Below are positions 7,413 through 15,588 of a DNA stretch of 39,454 nt, piece by piece; positions within the stretch are counted from its first letter, which is position 1, and each line of letters begins with the position of its first letter. Under the pieces are notes generated by a model. That model was not told the origin of the DNA and did no database searches. It saw only the letters and a list, made by a program, of their open reading frames with translations. The DNA is taken from contig UQYM01000023.1 in assembly GCA_900545315.1 (NCBI GenBank), positions 1-39,454 of the forward strand. Reading direction: 5' to 3'. Origin of the DNA: an uncultured Alistipes sp. (GTDB taxonomy: Bacteria; Bacteroidota; Bacteroidia; Bacteroidales; Rikenellaceae). A program made the translations under genes and the position numbers.

Positions 7413-9521
7413 CTATCGACCAACGGACTCCTCCTCAGAACTCGACTCCTCAAGTAAATTCAACTTTTTTAATCTGGACTGGATGGCCCCACGACTTCGC
7501 TCCAGAGCCGTGATCATGGTCGAAGAGCTCTTTCCTTCAGTATAGAGCTGAGACAACACACTCTCCTCCTCCTGCGTCCAGGGCATGTAGGCTCGTGAAT
7601 AGAGCCTCTTCTGCCTGGCCATATAGGATTCTACGGGGCCTGCAAACGGTTTCTTTCGACATTTCTCTATTGTAGACTCTTCATTGGATTGTCGTTTTTG
7701 GGAAAACTCGTTGATGACCGTCAAAAACTGCTCTCCATAAGCCTCCCTTTTCCGACGGCTGATTCCCCAGATGTTTTCAAATGCCTCGAGCGTCTCAGGT
7801 CGTTCTGTGGTCAAAGCATGCAGCGTAACATCGGACATAACCACAAAGGCCGGCCAATTGTTGGCCCGGGCAATTTGCATACGCAATTCTCGCAATCGCT
7901 CAAACAGAGCCTTATCTTCAACTTTAGCATCACCCTGCTGGGTACGCTGCTGACCAACGAATACCGGAACCTGTTCAGATCGTGTTTCGTATTGCATAAA
8001 CCTCTTGGGAGCGGACTGCTCTGCCAACTGCACTCGTTTCCCTTCATACAATACAGCCTTACCAAGCGCCGTAATTTTCAAATGTCGATTTTCTTCATAG
8101 GCAATCTCAACAAAACCCAATTGCAACATCTGCAACAAATAGTCTTGCCACGCACGTTCCGAAACCTCCCGTCCAACTCCGAATGTCTTCAACAAATGGT
8201 AACCCTTCGCAACAATTTCATGCGATGCTACACCTCGCAAAATATCAACAACCATCGTAATACCGACGCTCTCTTTGGTTCGGGCTATAACAGACAACGC
8301 CTGCTGCACCAATACAGTACCATCAAAATAGCTTGGTGGGGCCAGACAAACATCACAATTGCCACAATTGCGTTCGGTGATCTCGCCAAAATAGCTCAAT
8401 AAAATCCGACGCCGGCACACGCGCGCTTCGGCATACTCCTGCATACGCCGCAGTCGATCCAGGTTATACTCTTTTTGTTCGCTTTTCATCGCCATCCAGC
8501 GCAATCGAATCAAATCTTGCACATTGTAAAACAGCAGCGTCTCGGTCGGCAAGCCATCACGCCCTCCTCGTCCAATCTCCTGGTAGTAGTTTTCAATGCT
8601 TTGCGGCAGATTGTAATGAATAACAAAACGGATATTGCTTTTATCGATCCCCATCCCAAAAGCGATGGTCGCTACAACCACATCAATACGATCATGAATA
8701 AAATCACGTTGCACGCGATCTCGCTCCGTGTTGGATAATCCGGCATGATAGGCACCAACTCTAACCCCATATTCACGGAGTCTGTCTACGACTGTTTCAG
8801 TCGTCTTACGCGACAGACAATAAATAATACCGCTCTCGTTGTGATGCCGGGTAATAATATTTAACATGGTTCGTAATTTACCGTCAGACGTCTCTCCACG
8901 CCGGACACGCAGACTTAAATTCGGACGATCAAACGAACTGACAAAAATGCGAGGGTCCTGTAAATGCAGCTGTCGGACAATATCAATACGGGTCGTTTTA
9001 TTAGCAGTAGCCGTCAAAGCGATGATCGGAATGCCTGGAAATTTTTCGTGGATCACTCCCAACTGCGTGTACTCCGGACGAAAATCATGTCCCCACTGTG
9101 AGATACAGTGGGCCTCATCAATAGCAAACAACGAAATGGTCAACTGCGATAACCAGGCAATATCGGCAATCAAACGCTCCGGTGACATGTACAACAACTT
9201 GACCTCTCGTCGTTGACAGCGTGCGCGAATCGACAGATTTTGTAACTCACTATTACTGCTATTAAGCGTCTCAGCCGGAATTCCATTGGCTTGCAACGCA
9301 TCGACCTGATCTTTCATCAAAGAGATCAACGGCGAAACCACAATGGCCACACCCTCCAAAATTAACGCCGGAATCTGAAAGCATAGTGACTTTCCTCCCC
9401 CCGTCGGCATCAACACAAGCATATCTTTACCGATAAGAAGCTGTTCGATAATCTCCTGCTGCAACGGCCGGAAATCAGGATAACCATAATAGGTTTTTAA
9501 AATCTGTTTGGGGGTAGTCAT
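7413..9521 (-). CDS. recQ: ATP-dependent DNA helicase RecQ with C-terminal SANT/Myb-like tail
   Basis: RecQ unwinds DNA 3'-5' in recombination and fork repair. The 702 residues show helicase motif I TGGGKS (Lys44), motif II DEAH followed by CISQWGHDFRPEY (the RecQ aromatic-rich loop), motif III LTATA, and motif VI QEIGRGGRDG. A Zn-binding RQC region has the cysteines VCRRRI and NCGNCDVC (about 365-390), then comes a winged helix, and an HRDC domain near 530-600. The last 80 residues (YMPWTQEEESVLSQLYTEG, RSRGAIQSRLKKL) look like a Myb/SANT-type helical DNA-binding tail, which classical E. coli RecQ lacks. The gene stands alone between two likely terminators. Confidence 0.95.
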   Translation of the reverse strand: MTTPKQILKTYYGYPDFRPLQQEIIEQLLIGKDMLVLMPTGGGKSLCFQIPALILEGVAIVVSPLISLMKDQVDALQANGIPAETLNSSNSELQNLSIRARCQRREVKLLYMSPERLIADIAWLSQLTISLFAIDEAHCISQWGHDFRPEYTQLGVIHEKFPGIPIIALTATANKTTRIDIVRQLHLQDPRIFVSSFDRPNLSLRVRRGETSDGKLRTMLNIITRHHNESGIIYCLSRKTTETVVDRLREYGVRVGAYHAGLSNTERDRVQRDFIHDRIDVVVATIAFGMGIDKSNIRFVIHYNLPQSIENYYQEIGRGGRDGLPTETLLFYNVQDLIRLRWMAMKSEQKEYNLDRLRRMQEYAEARVCRRRILLSYFGEITERNCGNCDVCLAPPSYFDGTVLVQQALSVIARTKESVGITMVVDILRGVASHEIVAKGYHLLKTFGVGREVSERAWQDYLLQMLQLGFVEIAYEENRHLKITALGKAVLYEGKRVQLAEQSAPKRFMQYETRSEQVPVFVGQQRTQQGDAKVEDKALFERLRELRMQIARANNWPAFVVMSDVTLHALTTERPETLEAFENIWGISRRKREAYGEQFLTVINEFSQKRQSNEESTIEKCRKKPFAGPVESYMARQKRLYSRAYMPWTQEEESVLSQLYTEGKSSSTMITALERSRGAIQSRLKKLNLLEESSSEEESVGR

Positions 9522-9756
9522 ATAATCAACTTATTATATATAAGTATTTTACAGATTCAAACAATAAGACAAATCAGTCTATGGCTCTTCCATCATACTA
9601 TCGACATTTTGTCCCAGTATATTGTGTAACTAAATATACGTCAAATTCTTACCATTTCCCAATCAAGAGCAAAATTTATCTTAAAATAGGATTGCTGACT
9701 TTCAATTGCGACCTTGCTCTTTCAGTGCAGTGACCAATGGTCAAAGAAACGTGCTA
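9522..9756. other. Intergenic stretch upstream of recQ
   Basis: This A+T-rich stretch lies between the recQ start and the terminator of the TIGR04076 gene. It must hold the recQ promoter, but I find no exact -33/-7 pair. No coding frame or RNA gene is evident. Confidence 0.5.
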
Positions 9757-9804
9757 AAACCACAGAGGGCTTTCGGACCGACATAGGTTCGAAAGCCCTC
9801 TGTG
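9757..9804 (-). terminator. Strong terminator of the TIGR04076 gene
   Basis: CACAGAGGGCTTTCGGACC (9761-9779) and GGTTCGAAAGCCCTCTGTG (9786-9804) form a 19-bp stem with one G-U pair and a six-base loop. On the minus strand GTTTTAGC follows. It lies 34 bases past the stop at 9839. Confidence 0.8.
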
Positions 9805-9838
9805 TAGAACTATTCGGGAACGCGAAAGTAAAATCAGA

Positions 9839-10180
9839 TCAACACTCTGGTTTTACAAATGGAGATGGCACCTCTTCATCCATCGCCTCAAGTTTGAAAA
9901 AGACAGGGCGTAACCCATCATTGCAACAGGTAATCGCCACACCGGGTTGTCGCACCCAATCATTAAAATAGAAATGCTGTGCACCATTTGCCAAAGCAAA
10001 TACATATTGATGAATGGACCGCCAAGCTCCATCACAAAATCCGTCAGGTTTTCCCAAACCGGCATAAAAAACCTGCCCCGGCTGCATCACTTGACAGGGT
10101 TGCAATCCTGGCATACCATACTCCTGCGCAAAGTCCTCATTGAAAGTTACCCGTAGAACTGTAATTTTCACCTTCTTCAT
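9839..10180 (-). CDS. TIGR04076 family protein
   Basis: The start is set at ATG 10180 (MKKVKITVLRVTFNEDFAQEY), where the family usually begins; a further upstream ATG adds ten residues that do not fit. The 113-residue protein has the pattern of the TIGR04076 family: a first strand KVKITVLR, a region with Pro-Cys (LQPCQVM), GKPDGFCDGAWRSIHQYVFAL, and the end strand VAITCCNDGLRPVFFKLEAM. The conserved cysteines suggest a redox or metal role, but the biochemical function is unknown. There is no signal peptide. It is monocistronic. Confidence 0.8.
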   Translation of the reverse strand: MKKVKITVLRVTFNEDFAQEYGMPGLQPCQVMQPGQVFYAGLGKPDGFCDGAWRSIHQYVFALANGAQHFYFNDWVRQPGVAITCCNDGLRPVFFKLEAMDEEVPSPFVKPEC

Positions 10181-10524
10181 CACTATCGAAATTAAGTAAA
10201 TCATATGCACCCGTCAGCAGAAAAACCATTGCTCATTGCACAAAAAATCTTCAATCGATTTGTGAATTTCTGCACTCGGAAAGAAGTGCCGATATAACAC
10301 TCGAATCTTGATTTACTAAGATAAAGAACAATGCAAACAATACGGTTACCTATATGGAGGTTAAACATACCGATATTACAGTTCAAGTCATTCCGAACAC
10401 CACCGACACCAACCAAGATCCCTGTTTCAAGATTGTCAATCTGGGTAAGTTCCATTAGTCAGAGACCCTAAATCATTATGATCTTTACAATCATTTGATT
10501 CAGCTCGCGTAGTTAACCAAAGGC
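10181..10524. other. Intergenic stretch with a possible short remnant
   Basis: On the plus strand, about 10308-10457, an open frame gives NNTVTYMEVKHTDITVQ, then VIPNTTDTNQDPCFKIVNLG, and stops at TAG. It could start at ATG 10353 (34 residues) and reads like the tail of a protein, but there is no upstream continuation past a TGA. I do not recognise it; it may be a fragment of a lost gene. The rest shows nothing. Confidence 0.35.
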
Positions 10525-11046
10525 TCACACTGTATAGCTAAACACCAATTTAGCCGTATCATAACCCCGTTCACGGAGTTGTGTCAACAGCTTTTGAAGC
10601 ACCGGTTCCGGCAGATTTGGTTCACGGCTCATGATCCAAAGATACTTGTCACTGCTGCTGCCAATAACCACATAACGATAATCCGGATCCATGATCAACA
10701 CATAATAGTCAGAGTAAAACCACAGAAAAAAGGAGACTTTCAACTTTCCCGGATCATCAGGATCCGGCTGCTTCGCCTTGCCTTTAATCTCTTTATACTT
10801 TCCGTCCTTGTACCCGGCATTCACCACCTCAATACGCCCGTTGTCCAATAACGTATAGGTTGCACTCACACGAGTCATTCCCTCCTCGAATCGATGGTCA
10901 TAGCGCGCGATCTCATACCATTTTCCCATGAAGCGGGCCACATCAAAAGTCTTTACCGTGCGATTATCAATAACCGCTCCATCGCTGTTCGATCGACATC
11001 CTCCCATACCCAACAAAGTGCAAATCACAATTAAAATGTTTTTCAT
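10525..11046 (-). CDS. Bacterial lipocalin (Blc-like lipoprotein)
   Basis: The 173-residue protein has a lipoprotein signal (MKNILIVICTLLGMGGC, Cys17). The lipocalin barrel starts with FMGKWYEIARYDHRFEEGM, the GxW motif of the family, and runs through VSATYTLLDNGRIEVVNAG, KLKVSFFLWFYSDYYVLIM and YRYVVIGSSSDKYLWIMSR, ending in a short helix. E. coli Blc is an outer-membrane lipocalin that binds lysophospholipid and is induced by stress. The role here is likely the same: binding a lipid-like ligand at an outer-membrane face. All strands of the barrel seem present. No partner gene is linked. Confidence 0.88.
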   Translation of the reverse strand: MKNILIVICTLLGMGGCRSNSDGAVIDNRTVKTFDVARFMGKWYEIARYDHRFEEGMTRVSATYTLLDNGRIEVVNAGYKDGKYKEIKGKAKQPDPDDPGKLKVSFFLWFYSDYYVLIMDPDYRYVVIGSSSDKYLWIMSREPNLPEPVLQKLLTQLRERGYDTAKLVFSYTV

Positions 11047-11116
11047 AGCTATTCTGATTTAACCGATAATATTCTTTTTAATACAATACAATCCAATAAA
11101 TATACCATACCTCACC

Positions 11117-11719
11117 GTGCAACCATTTTCGTGCAGGATTTCCATTAACAGGACATTGATTCCCTCGACTAACCCGTATCACGATAGATACGCTACCAAA
11201 CATCGATCGCCCATCGAAATCACGCCCGAAACGAACATTATCGCAGTCGCTTTCGATGAAGACAACGCTGCCACCGACCTAAAAGTTTGGTCCGGCGAGG
11301 AGTATATGAAAAAGGTCAAACGATCCCAAATCTTAGCGGCTGTTCTCATGGGTTTCAGCGAGGGATTCTCCACGGCAGGAGCCGGTTTTGCAACTTCAAC
11401 AACTACCTTTCACAGCAATTATGGAGGATACGCCTCCCTCCAAACCACGACATACAGTCCTACTGCAGCCGCTCAAGCCAATCTGGCCTCACAACAACGC
11501 ATTGTCAACTTCAGTCAAGCACTTCAAAACGAAAAAGAGATCAAACAGCTGGGATACTTGAAGAAAAACACCATCTATCCGGGTGAATCCGTATCGGGAT
11601 ACATCCACATCGACTGCACCAAAGGGGTAAGATTGGTGGTGAACGTCCGCATTGAAGAAGCTGAATATCTGTATGAGTGGGGAATCGGTAAAAAGGAGAC
11701 CTTTATTCTTGAGAAATAA
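11117..11719 (+). CDS. Unknown protein, probably lacking its original N-terminus
   Basis: The frame can start at GTG 11117 (200 residues) or ATG 11306 (137 residues, with GGAG eight bases upstream). The first 30 residues look unlike a protein start or signal peptide. From IEITPETNIIAVAFDEDNA on, the sequence is regular: an apparent beta domain, a stretch with Gly, Ala, Tyr and Thr (GFATSTTTFHSNYGG, SLQTTTYSPTAAAQANLAS), then YLKKNTIYPGESVSGYIHI and a C-terminal beta domain. From memory, Bacteroidetes secreted proteins of unknown function share this layout with a signal peptide in front, so this copy may be 5'-truncated. It ends 51 bases before the MutS-like gene and may be cotranscribed with it. 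Confidence 0.5.
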   Translation: MQPFSCRISINRTLIPSTNPYHDRYATKHRSPIEITPETNIIAVAFDEDNAATDLKVWSGEEYMKKVKRSQILAAVLMGFSEGFSTAGAGFATSTTTFHSNYGGYASLQTTTYSPTAAAQANLASQQRIVNFSQALQNEKEIKQLGYLKKNTIYPGESVSGYIHIDCTKGVRLVVNVRIEEAEYLYEWGIGKKETFILEK

Positions 11720-11770
11720 AGCGTATCTTTGGACTCAGCAGACCCGTTATTTTACCCATATCACACTACA

Positions 11771-13555
11771 ATGACGACGGCAGAATTTTACACACAACAC
11801 CGCCAACAACAAGAAATTGCTTTACAAACCACCTCCCGTATCCGGAATTGGCTCACTACCACGAAACTTCTGCTATTTTCAGGGATTGTTTACACCATTG
11901 TCTGCCTGGTTGCCACCCAAAATGTTCCCCTTTGGTTGAGCGTATGCGGAGGGTTGATCCTACTCTTTATCGGCGTGACAGTTTGGGACAATCGGGTTGC
12001 CAACCGCATTGCCAAGCTGAAAACATTGATTCGCTGTTGCCAAACAGAGATCGAATACCTGAACGGTGATTGGTCAGCACTTCCCACAGGCGAACAGTTT
12101 GCTGAATCGACACACGCCTACGCTTTGGATCTGGATCTATTCGGAGAACACTCTCTATTCCAATCGTTAAATCGGACCGCCACACCCTGCGGCTGCGATC
12201 TGCTAACGCATTGGCTGCTGCATCCGGAGCTGGACGCCCAACGTATCGTTGCCCGACAGCAGGCTGCCGCCGAATTGGCCCAATCTCCCGCATGGATGCT
12301 AAACTATCGTGCAACCGGCCTCATGCACTCCATCCAACCCAAAGACGACCAGATCGCACGTGACTGGTTAAACGAGACCCGTTTCTTCAAAAATCGCTAT
12401 GCAAACAAAGTGCTATATATCATCAACGGAATCAGCATTTTGTTATGGGTGCTCACGATTCTGTCTCTCATTCCCTACGGATATGCGTTGTTGTTCTTCT
12501 TTATCCAGTTGGGTGTTTGGGGATATTATCTCAAACGCATCAACCGCATCAGTAAACTTACCGACCGTTTTTCCAAAGTGATCGGCACGTACAACCATCT
12601 GTCGAAACTGATCGCCACAACCCCATTTACCAGCCCCGAATTACAAACGTTACAGGCCACTCTCGTTGGAGCCGAACCAGCCGATAAGGCTCTCCGCTCG
12701 CTGAATCGGATTCTCGACAGCTTCGATCAACGCAACAATATTTTGGTGGCACTGGTTATGAACGGTCTCTATTTAAAAGACCTGCATCACATCCTGCAGT
12801 TCGACCGTTGGCGAGAGGCACATCGTCTGCAGGCACAATCATGGTTCGAAACCATCCATCAGTTCGACGCCCTGACCAGCATGGGGCTCTATCGGTTTAA
12901 CCATCCGACCTATTGCACCCCCGAGATCAGCACCGACCATCTGCTGCATGCCGAAGCGATGGGACATCCTCTTCTACCTGACGAAGGTAAAGTATGCAAT
13001 GATTTTGAGGTAGCAGCTCTGCACGATATCTATATTGTCACCGGAGCCAATATGGCGGGCAAAAGCACCTTTTTACGCACGGTCGGAGTCAATCTGGTAT
13101 TGGCTCTGTCGGGGAATGTAGTATGCAGTCGCACACTCTCTTTTCAACCGATGACGCTCTTTACCAGCATGCGGACCACCGACAATCTGGCCAAAGGCAC
13201 CTCCTATTTTCATGCCGAGCTGCTGCGGTTGCGACAGTTGGTGCAGACGGCAGAGCACGCACAAAAAACCTTCTGTATTCTCGATGAGATGCTCAAGGGG
13301 ACCAATTCGCAGGATAAGTTGAACGGTTCACGCAAATTTTTACTGAAATTGCAGACTTTACCGATCGCCGGTTTGGTTGCTACGCACGATCTGGCCCTCG
13401 GAGAACTCGCTCAACAGGATCCCAGCCATTTTCACAACATCTGCTTCGAGATCGACCATTCCGGCGACCAAATTGTCTATGATTACAAACTACGTCACGG
13501 CGTAAGCCGCAACATGAACGCTTCCATCCTGCTCCAACAGATGGGCTTAATCTAA
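11771..13555 (+). CDS. Membrane-anchored MutS-like ATPase
   Basis: The start is ATG 11771 (594 residues); a TTG at 11729 is unlikely. The C-terminal third is a MutS-type ABC ATPase: Walker A ANMAGKSTFLRT (about residue 423-435), TTDNLAKGTSYFHAELLRL, Walker B CILDEMLKGTNSQ and the H-loop ATHD. A MutS core-like helical domain (about 260-410) precedes it. No mismatch-reading domain (Phe-x-Glu) and no Smr nuclease domain are seen, so it is neither MutS nor full MutS2. Two hydrophobic segments near residues 33-77 and two more near 198-240 would anchor it in the inner membrane. The role is unknown; a DNA-related function is only implied by the family. Confidence 0.75.
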   Translation: MTTAEFYTQHRQQQEIALQTTSRIRNWLTTTKLLLFSGIVYTIVCLVATQNVPLWLSVCGGLILLFIGVTVWDNRVANRIAKLKTLIRCCQTEIEYLNGDWSALPTGEQFAESTHAYALDLDLFGEHSLFQSLNRTATPCGCDLLTHWLLHPELDAQRIVARQQAAAELAQSPAWMLNYRATGLMHSIQPKDDQIARDWLNETRFFKNRYANKVLYIINGISILLWVLTILSLIPYGYALLFFFIQLGVWGYYLKRINRISKLTDRFSKVIGTYNHLSKLIATTPFTSPELQTLQATLVGAEPADKALRSLNRILDSFDQRNNILVALVMNGLYLKDLHHILQFDRWREAHRLQAQSWFETIHQFDALTSMGLYRFNHPTYCTPEISTDHLLHAEAMGHPLLPDEGKVCNDFEVAALHDIYIVTGANMAGKSTFLRTVGVNLVLALSGNVVCSRTLSFQPMTLFTSMRTTDNLAKGTSYFHAELLRLRQLVQTAEHAQKTFCILDEMLKGTNSQDKLNGSRKFLLKLQTLPIAGLVATHDLALGELAQQDPSHFHNICFEIDHSGDQIVYDYKLRHGVSRNMNASILLQQMGLI

Positions 13556-13800
13556 CCTGCATCTTTCCAGAATTGTTATAACTGCACCTCTCCCCTCCAA
13601 AAAAACTTTACAGCACAACAACCATCTGCTGTTGCTATATTCATTGTGTACAAAGACAACCCCAAAACCGAACGACAACACCTGTACCGCCATTGATTAA
13701 AGCGAGGATCCATGTTCGCCTTGGTCACTGTGCAACAGACTGTTCCCAATGGTCGATCCCTCTTTCCTTTCGTTCACTCCGCTTCACCACACATAATACA
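13556..13800. other. Intergenic stretch between convergent genes
   Basis: Between the MutS-like gene and the rubrerythrin terminator I see no gene, RNA or repeat. The MutS-like gene lacks an obvious plus-strand terminator here. Confidence 0.5.
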
Positions 13801-13837
13801 ATAAAAAATCGGGGAGAAAACTTACGTTTTCTCCCCG
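13801..13837 (-). terminator. Terminator of the fur-rubrerythrin operon
   Basis: CGGGGAGAAAAC (13810-13821) and GTTTTCTCCCCG (13826-13837) form a perfect 12-bp stem with a four-base loop. On the minus strand it is followed by ATTTTTTAT. It lies 50 bases after the rubrerythrin stop. Confidence 0.9.
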
Positions 13838-13886
13838 ACACTTCACATTAACCTAAATTAAAACATCTCTTATTTAAGGGACAAGA

Positions 13887-14438
13887 CTATTTCTTGAAAT
13901 AGCGGTTGTAAAGACCCTCGAAACCTTTACCGTGGCGAGCCTCATCTTTGCACATCTCATGTACGGTGTCATGAATAGCGTCCAGATTGAGTTTCTTAGC
14001 CAAGGTTGCGATACGTTTCTTGTCTTCGCAAGCGCCGCATTCAGCCTCCATACGTGCTTTAACGTTGGTCTTGGTATCCCAAACGATCTCACCCAGCAGC
14101 TCAGCGAATTTAGCAGCGTGCTCTGCCTCTTCCCAAGCGTAACGTTTGAAAGCCTCTGCAATTTCAGGATAGCCCTCGCGGTCAGCCTGACGGCTCATCG
14201 CCAGATACATACCAACCTCTGAGCACTCACCCATGAAGTGATCTTTCAAACCCTGGAGAACCTCTGCATCAACACCTTTAGCTACACCAAGGACGTGCTC
14301 GTCAGCCCAGGTCAGACCTTCGCCTTCAACAACTTCTTTGAATTTTGAGCTAGGAGCTTTGCACTGAGGGCACTCTGCAGGGGGATTCTCACCTTCGTAA
14401 ACAAAACCGCAAACCGTGCAGATAAATTTCTTTTTCAT
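13887..14438 (-). CDS. Rubrerythrin with N-terminal rubredoxin domain
   Basis: Rubrerythrin reduces hydrogen peroxide in anaerobes using a di-iron site. In this 183-residue protein the rubredoxin-type iron site comes first (CTVCGFVY and CPQCKAP, residues 8-27). The ferritin-like four-helix domain follows, with the iron-binding Glu/His patterns GECSEVGMYLAMSRQ, YAWEEAEHAAKFAELLGE, EAECGACEDKKRIA and EMCKDEARHGKGFEGL. This reversed domain order (rubredoxin at the N-terminus) is seen in one branch of rubrerythrins, often called reverse rubrerythrin. It is 43 bases downstream of a Fur/PerR-type gene that has an operator in front, so it is likely derepressed by peroxide. Confidence 0.95.
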   Translation of the reverse strand: MKKKFICTVCGFVYEGENPPAECPQCKAPSSKFKEVVEGEGLTWADEHVLGVAKGVDAEVLQGLKDHFMGECSEVGMYLAMSRQADREGYPEIAEAFKRYAWEEAEHAAKFAELLGEIVWDTKTNVKARMEAECGACEDKKRIATLAKKLNLDAIHDTVHEMCKDEARHGKGFEGLYNRYFKK

Positions 14439-14481
14439 GATCTTCTTCTTTTAAAAGTTCAACTTTATTGTTTTATCAGTT

Positions 14482-14898
14482 TCAATTCATTTCGTGTTTG
14501 CACGCATGACAAATTCCCTTGTAATAAACCTGAACGTCCGACACCTCCAACGAATCCGGGACTGCCTGCATCAAGCGTTCTCCTCCGACCAAAGGCAGAT
14601 CCTCAATCCGTCCACACTCCTTACAATAAAAATGGGCATGCGGCGTAACATCACCGTCGAAACGGGTATTCCGCGAATCCATGTCCAACTCCAAGACTGC
14701 ACCATGCTCTGCCAGCAACCGTAATGTATTATATACAGTCGTTTTGGACAGGGTTGGCATCGAGGGTGAGAGAGCCGTGTAGATCTCATCAACCGTCGGA
14801 TGTGTACGATGCGTCATCAAATACTCCATGATCGCTATACGTTGCATCGAGGGCTTTACCCCGAAACCTGTCAAATATTGATGCAACTTTGCGTTCAT
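14482..14898 (-). CDS. Fur-family repressor, PerR-like
   Basis: The 138-residue protein has the Fur layout: a winged helix (MQRIAIMEYLMTHRTHPTVDEIYTAL, then TLSKTTVYNTLRLLAEHGAV), the metal-binding region NTRFDGDVTPHAHFYC, and two CxxC pairs (CKEC and CHAC near the C-terminus) that hold structural zinc. Pairing with rubrerythrin and the operator at 14906-14920 point to peroxide sensing (PerR) rather than iron uptake control; this is an inference. The operator overlaps the leader of its own gene, so it should repress itself and the rubrerythrin gene together. PerR releases DNA when a metal-ligand histidine is oxidised by peroxide. Confidence 0.88.
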   Translation of the reverse strand: MNAKLHQYLTGFGVKPSMQRIAIMEYLMTHRTHPTVDEIYTALSPSMPTLSKTTVYNTLRLLAEHGAVLELDMDSRNTRFDGDVTPHAHFYCKECGRIEDLPLVGGERLMQAVPDSLEVSDVQVYYKGICHACKHEMN

Positions 14899-14905
14899 TG
14901 TTATT

Positions 14906-14920
14906 TTGTAATTATTACAA
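14906..14920. promoter_or_regulatory. PerR/Fur-type operator, perfect 7-1-7 inverted repeat
   Basis: TTGTAAT, one base, ATTACAA: both 7-base halves match exactly, following the PerR/Fur box pattern (TTATAATnATTATAA, with G/C at two positions here). It lies between the likely transcription start and the ATG of the fur-type gene (14898), where bound repressor would block RNA polymerase. Confidence 0.85.
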
Positions 14921-14934
14921 ATTTGAATTCATTG

Positions 14935-14966
14935 CAAATTTAGGCCATTTTTTTGGAATCAGCAAA
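14935..14966 (-). promoter_or_regulatory. Promoter of the fur-rubrerythrin operon
   Basis: On the minus strand TTTG (14966-14963) and TAAATTTG (14942-14935) are 20 bases apart, a full match to the Bacteroidetes promoter pattern. The RNA would start near 14928, a few bases before the operator. Confidence 0.8.
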
Positions 14967-14976
14967 TAGTTGGCAA

Positions 14977-15345
14977 CTATTTTTTGAAAATAAAATAGAC
15001 TGCCAACACCAAAAACATGAAGGCGACCGCATGGTTCCATCGCAACGCCTCGTTTTTGAAGAAGATAAGGGTAAAGAGCGTGAAGACCAAAAGAGAAATA
15101 ACCTCTTGAATTACTTTCAATTGCACCAGCGAGAAGGGCCCCCCATTTTCGTGGAATCCGATACGATTGGCCGGTACCTGAAACGAGTACTCGACCAGGG
15201 CCACGCTCCAGCAGAGCAGAATCACACCGGCCAACGGCAGATTATCGAACCATTTTTGTCCCTTGAGACGCAGCTGTCCATACCAGGCGAAGGTCATGAA
15301 GATATTCGAAACAACCAGCAGACCTACTGTCCACAATCCTTTCAT
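14977..15345 (-). CDS. DMT-superfamily small membrane protein (DUF486)
   Basis: This 122-residue protein is nearly all membrane: about four helices, namely TVGLLVVSNIFMTFAWYGQ, LAGVILLCWSVALVEYSFQ, VISLLVFTLFTLIFF and HAVAFMFLVLAVYFIFKK. Between helices two and three lies PANRIGFHENGGPFSLVQLK, with the conserved NRIG and FS.QLK patterns of DUF486. Such proteins are related to one half of the drug/metabolite transporters and probably act as dimers; no substrate is known. The Fur promoter lies 11 bases beyond its 3' end with the -33 box at 14963-14966, so the two transcription units are very tightly packed. Confidence 0.85.
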   Translation of the reverse strand: MKGLWTVGLLVVSNIFMTFAWYGQLRLKGQKWFDNLPLAGVILLCWSVALVEYSFQVPANRIGFHENGGPFSLVQLKVIQEVISLLVFTLFTLIFFKNEALRWNHAVAFMFLVLAVYFIFKK

Positions 15346-15487
15346 AACTACTATTTAATAAAGATATTATTCAAACCGGTGGACAAAATTACAGGAAATG
15401 CGTGAAAAACGGGAACGAATAAAAGTTTTTCCAAACAAAAGAGCCTCTATTCAAAACTTAAGGCCCGCCATTATCCCCGAATCCGTC

Positions 15488-15525
15488 AAATAAATAGGTC
15501 TGTACGGCTTTCCCACACAGACCTA
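15488..15525 (-). terminator. Terminator of the proline operon
   Basis: TAGGTCTGT (15495-15503) and ACAGACCTA (15517-15525) form a 9-bp stem with a 13-base loop. On the minus strand TTTATTTG follows. It lies about 65 bases past the proA stop. Confidence 0.7.
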
Positions 15526-15588
15526 CTCTATAAAACCCTTGTCCAACTGCTCTGGCAGAGGTCAAGCGATCACACTTCTCGACGAGGA

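Noticed and set aside
10201..10455. 84-codon minus-strand frame upstream of the TIGR04076 gene
   Set aside because: No motif or ribosome site; the opposite strand has a more protein-like short frame, and neither is convincing.
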